From: JAGVSR01 sp964458265
GTDB lineage: Bacteria; Pseudomonadota; Alphaproteobacteria; Rhizobiales; Hyphomicrobiaceae
Direction of reading: 5' to 3'
Assembly: GCA_964458265.1 (NCBI GenBank)
Contig: CAYWIF010000007.1
Span: 1 to 64,000 of the forward strand
Length of the DNA stretch: 64,000 nucleotides
The notes beneath the pieces are model-generated. The model did not search any database. It had not been told where the DNA came from and was given only the letters and a program-made list of their open reading frames with translations. Position 1 is the stretch's first letter, and every line of letters begins with the position of its first letter. Shown here one piece after another: positions 60,837 to 64,000 of this stretch. A program made the translations under genes and the position numbers.

Positions 60837-63245
60837 ATGCGCCGAGCCGTGCCCCGTTTCGTTCGCGAGTGTCTCGCAGCGCTATTGATTCTTGCCGGCA
60901 CGACGCAGTCCGTCGAGGCTGAAACGTTGGCGAAACAGCCGGCTGGATCGTGGCAATCGGTTGCCCCGATCTTCCAGACGCGATGTGTCGCCTGTCACAG
61001 TTGCTACAACGCGCCGTGCCAACTCAATTTGCAAACGTATGGCGGCGCCACGCGCGGGGCTGCAAAGACAAATGTTTACGACGGTACGCGGCTGAAGAGC
61101 GTGCTGCCGAGCCGGCTCGGCATCGATGCGCAATCGACGGTCGCGTGGCGGGAGAAGGGTTTCTTCGATGTCTTGAGCGCTGGCCGCGCCGATCAAAGTC
61201 TACTCCTCAGGCTCACGCGCCTGCGGCAGCAGCACGGACAGGCACAACCACAAAAGCAGGCCGCGGAAAGTCTGGTTTGCCCGGTCGAATTGACCGATCC
61301 TCGCCTCGACGATCCGGAGAAGCTGCAAGCGCTCGGCATGCCCTATGGATTGCCGGCGCTTTCTGACTCAGAGATCGATGCGATCGAATCCTGGATCGCT
61401 CAAGGCGCGAAGGGACCGGCGACCACTGCCCGCGATAGCGCAAGGTCTTTGCCGAAAAATTCCGAAACAGACGTGCGCGCTTGGGAAGAGTTCTTGAACG
61501 CTTCCGGACGGCGTGAGGCGCTCGTCAGCCAATACATCTACGAACATCTTTTTCTGGCGCATCTGCATTTTTCCGCCGACCGGGACCGCGACCAACCTGC
61601 GGGCGGAGCTGTGCCGCCGGCGCAGAAGACGCACTTCTTCAGGCTGGTGCGGTCGAGAACCCATTGCGATGCGGGGATCGACGAGATCGCCACGCGGCGA
61701 CCGGCGGACACGGTGGGTTCGGGGCCGATGTTCTACTGCTTGGCGCCGGTCGAGCAAGTGATCGTCGAGAAGACGCACATTCCTTACGCGCTTTCGGCGG
61801 CGAAACTGGAGCGCCTGCGAAACTTGTTTCTGAGCGGGGACTGGAATGTTGCGGAGGGTGTGTTCAAATCCGCCGAGGATGATCCGAACCCGTTCCGGCG
61901 TTTTGCCGATATTCCGGTGCGGGCGCGGTATCAGTTCCTGCTCGACGACGCGCACTATCACATCGCGACTTTCATCAAGGGGCCGGTCTGCAACGGGTCG
62001 TCGGCCGTCAACTCGATTCAAGAGCAGTTTTTCGTCTTCTTCCTTGCCCCCGGTGCCGACAGCATGGTGCTGCTGCCGTCGTTTTCCGCGGCGGCTGAAA
62101 GCAAGCTCAAGCTTCCCGGTGAGTACGGCAGCGATGTTGGGATCGCGCAGGATCTGGGTCTGCTCAAGCGGATCGTCGATTACCGGGAAAGCTACCGGCG
62201 CTTGCGTGCCGATAGCGTGCGCCGCCTCAGGCCGTCAGGATACTCGCTCACCGATATCTGGGATGGCGATGGAGACAATCCCAACGCGGTGCTGACCGTG
62301 TTTCGCCACTACGACAACGCGGCGGTGGTGCGGGGCGCCGTGGGCGATCTTTCGAAGACTGCGTTCGTTCTCGACTACGCGCTGTTCGAGCGGCTCGTTT
62401 ACAACTTGGTCGTGGATTTCGATGTCTTCGGAAACGTCGGGCATCAGTTTTTGACGCGCGTTTACATGGATCTCATCCGGATGGAAGCGGAGGAGCTTTT
62501 TCTGTCGTTTCTGCCGGCCGCAGACCGGACGAAGCTACGGAGCGCCTGGTACAAAGGCGGCCTGCTCACCGACATCAAGATGAATATCGTGTTTCCGATT
62601 ACCAATCTGGACGTGCCGACCGGGGTAAAATTTACGAGCGGATCGCCGAAGCAGGAGTTCGTCGAACGCGTGCTGTTCGAACGGTTGTCACCTGCGGCGA
62701 GAGGCGCGGCCGATCCGATCAATTGGCGGGCGTTGCGAGCGCCATCGGGTATGCAAGCGGTATCGCGGATGACCGCTGCCGAAGAGGTGCTGCGCAAAAT
62801 GGCGTCGACTCCGGCTGTCGATGCGACACCGTTCTCGCGATTTTTTCCAGAGTTGTCGCTGGTGCATCTGAAACGTGCGGACGGCGGATCGGACGTCTAC
62901 TCCATCGTGCACAATCGAGAGCTGGAGAATGTGTCGTGGATCATGGGCGAGGAGCTGCGGCTAGCACCCCAGGAGGACACGCTGACGATCGCGCGCGGCG
63001 TGCTCGGCGCCTACCCCGATATGCTGTTTGAACTGAACGAGGCCGATGCGCCAGCGTTCGGCCAGATGGCCGTGGCGATCAAGGACAAGCAAGGCTTTGA
63101 AGGTTTGGTTGATCGATTTGGCATTCGCCGGACGTCGCCGAACTTCTGGGGCGTTTATGATCGCATCAACGCGCTGGCCATCGATCGCCAACCTGTCGAG
63201 CGAGGCGTTCTGGACCTTACGCGCTATGCGTTAGAAAAGCTCTGA
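60837..63245 (+). CDS. cti: Fatty acid cis/trans isomerase
   Basis: 802 aa periplasmic haem protein that converts cis-unsaturated membrane fatty acids to trans under solvent or heat stress. Signal peptide to ~residue 29; cytochrome-type haem motif C50-V-A-C-H54 (FQTRCVACHSCYNAPCQLNL). The following large domain has IWDGDGDNPNAVLTVFRHYDNA and SWIMGEELRL segments of the family. Full family length (~750-800). 147 bp after proA with no visible co-transcription signal. Confidence 0.93.
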   Translation: MRRAVPRFVRECLAALLILAGTTQSVEAETLAKQPAGSWQSVAPIFQTRCVACHSCYNAPCQLNLQTYGGATRGAAKTNVYDGTRLKSVLPSRLGIDAQSTVAWREKGFFDVLSAGRADQSLLLRLTRLRQQHGQAQPQKQAAESLVCPVELTDPRLDDPEKLQALGMPYGLPALSDSEIDAIESWIAQGAKGPATTARDSARSLPKNSETDVRAWEEFLNASGRREALVSQYIYEHLFLAHLHFSADRDRDQPAGGAVPPAQKTHFFRLVRSRTHCDAGIDEIATRRPADTVGSGPMFYCLAPVEQVIVEKTHIPYALSAAKLERLRNLFLSGDWNVAEGVFKSAEDDPNPFRRFADIPVRARYQFLLDDAHYHIATFIKGPVCNGSSAVNSIQEQFFVFFLAPGADSMVLLPSFSAAAESKLKLPGEYGSDVGIAQDLGLLKRIVDYRESYRRLRADSVRRLRPSGYSLTDIWDGDGDNPNAVLTVFRHYDNAAVVRGAVGDLSKTAFVLDYALFERLVYNLVVDFDVFGNVGHQFLTRVYMDLIRMEAEELFLSFLPAADRTKLRSAWYKGGLLTDIKMNIVFPITNLDVPTGVKFTSGSPKQEFVERVLFERLSPAARGAADPINWRALRAPSGMQAVSRMTAAEEVLRKMASTPAVDATPFSRFFPELSLVHLKRADGGSDVYSIVHNRELENVSWIMGEELRLAPQEDTLTIARGVLGAYPDMLFELNEADAPAFGQMAVAIKDKQGFEGLVDRFGIRRTSPNFWGVYDRINALAIDRQPVERGVLDLTRYALEKL

Positions 63246-63266
63246 AATGAAGCGCGGGTGCCGATC

Positions 63267-64000
63267 CTAGCATTGGTTGGGGGCGGCGCGGCGTGCGAAG
63301 CGCTGCGCCATCCACTCGACCGCGTCGTAGGCACTGTCCAACGCAACGGTGACGTGGCTGACGCCCGGCAGGACGTTGAATTTCACATGCGCGCCGCCGT
63401 CGCAGAGTTCGCGAACGTACTGTTTGGTGATGCTGGGCAGGACGGTGGTGTCGGCCGTGCCTTGGGCGATGAAAACCGGCATGCCGGACGGCAGTGGGCC
63501 GGGCGTGTTGTCGGCAATCACCTTCTGAAAGCGCGGATCGGTGAGGGGATCGATCTTCAAGAACTTGCGCGGCAGGGCCTTCTCGTCGTCGTCTTCCTGT
63601 AGGAACTGCGCTAGGTCTTCGATGCAGTCGCCTGCGAGGCGTTCGAAGGGACGCATGGCGGCGGGCTCGACCAGTTCGGGCAAGGGCCAGCCGAAGAGGC
63701 GCGACCAGGCGAGCACGGTCATGGCCGACAAGCTGCGGCCACTCGACGTGCTCTCATCGGCCTTGAAGAGTTGGGCAAGCAGGGTCGCCGGAGCCGCGGC
63801 GGCGACGCCCACCAAATTCAGTTCAGGTGCATAGGTTTTCGCGCGCAGGCCGGTGTAGAGCGCCGCGTGACCGCCTTGCGAATGGCCCCAGACGGCGAAC
63901 TGGTCGCCGGCCTGGATGTCGGACAGTTGGCGCGCGGCACGCACGATATCAATGACGGCGTTCGCTTCCGCCGAGCCGATCAAATAGGGGTGCTGGTCTT
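63267..64000 (-). CDS. Secretory lipase-type alpha/beta hydrolase, 5' end outside window
   Basis: Frame continues through the right edge, so only the C-terminal ~244 residues are seen. Upstream codons read DQHPYLIGSAEANAVIDIVRA, as in LIP-family secretory lipases. Nucleophile in GHSQGGHAAL, acid in QGTADTTVLP, His in LPGVSHVTVAL. The N-terminal part (signal, oxyanion) is missing. Converges with cti (21-bp gap). Confidence 0.85.
   Translation of the reverse strand, partial: DQHPYLIGSAEANAVIDIVRAARQLSDIQAGDQFAVWGHSQGGHAALYTGLRAKTYAPELNLVGVAAAAPATLLAQLFKADESTSSGRSLSAMTVLAWSRLFGWPLPELVEPAAMRPFERLAGDCIEDLAQFLQEDDDEKALPRKFLKIDPLTDPRFQKVIADNTPGPLPSGMPVFIAQGTADTTVLPSITKQYVRELCDGGAHVKFNVLPGVSHVTVALDSAYDAVEWMAQRFARRAAPNQC

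Noticed and set aside
1..64000. CRISPR arrays, insertion sequences, prophage or integrative elements
   Set aside because: No spaced direct repeats, transposase, integrase or att-like repeats around the tRNA were seen.

Overview
The window is one contiguous piece of a GC-rich (clearly above 60% G+C by eye) alphaproteobacterial chromosome. Several gene orders are typical of Hyphomicrobiales: lptC/lptA-lptB-rpoN-ptsN, hemC-hemD-mitofilin-hemY divergent from tsaD-gpsA, rsmI-yraN-gshB-yifB, proB-proA, and creA/infC nearby. The gene content (two-domain HemY, COG4223 mitofilin, MipA, YnfA, Cti, many GTG/TTG starts) would suit a Hyphomicrobium-like genus; that genus-level guess is inference. I see no insertion sequence, phage, CRISPR array or rRNA operon. 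One tRNA, tRNA-Thr(CGT), is present.

Layout. 0-5.3 kb: LPS-export bridge (an LptC domain fused to two OstA/LptA domains, then LptB), sigma-54 and the nitrogen-PTS protein PtsN; the hpf gene usual between the last two is missing from a 577-bp gap. 5.3-12.3 kb: UppP, a GST, QueG, an SDR, a secreted Cys-containing protein, two hydrolase/glycosyltransferase genes. 12.4-16.4 kb: infC (apparently with an ATC start), CreA, ManC, an SDR. 16.5-24.4 kb: the haem operon on the minus strand, divergent from tsaD-gpsA and two small secreted proteins. 24.4-32.4 kb: tRNA-Thr, rlmN with two small membrane paralogues, a Trp-rich phasin-like protein, a Pro/Ala-rich secreted protein, argG, MipA, TerC. 32.5-41 kb: yifB, gshB, a Pal lipoprotein inserted on the opposite strand, yraN, rsmI, a DUF1287 membrane protein, gluQ, a GNAT. 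41-47.7 kb: leuC, a LysR regulator, an SMP-30 protein, then a PepSY/two-component locus. 47.7-64 kb: trxB, an esterase, two consecutive HExxH proteins, leuD, a VOC protein, nth with a beta-helix protein, hisF, an MFS/TetR pair, ynfA, proBA, cti and a truncated lipase.

Most is housekeeping. The parts most worth a second look are regulatory. (1) The 128-bp divergent region between two PepSY genes next to an OmpR-type two-component system holds four CTGAC/GTCAG pentamers in exact mirror symmetry, 11 bp apart within each arm. (2) The MFS/TetR region has two copies of a TTCAAC-N3-GTTGAA palindrome, one centred on the regulator's own start codon. (3) infC has its Shine-Dalgarno placed for an ATC codon rather than the downstream ATG. 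Structurally, the LptC-LptA-LptA fusion is the most interesting protein.
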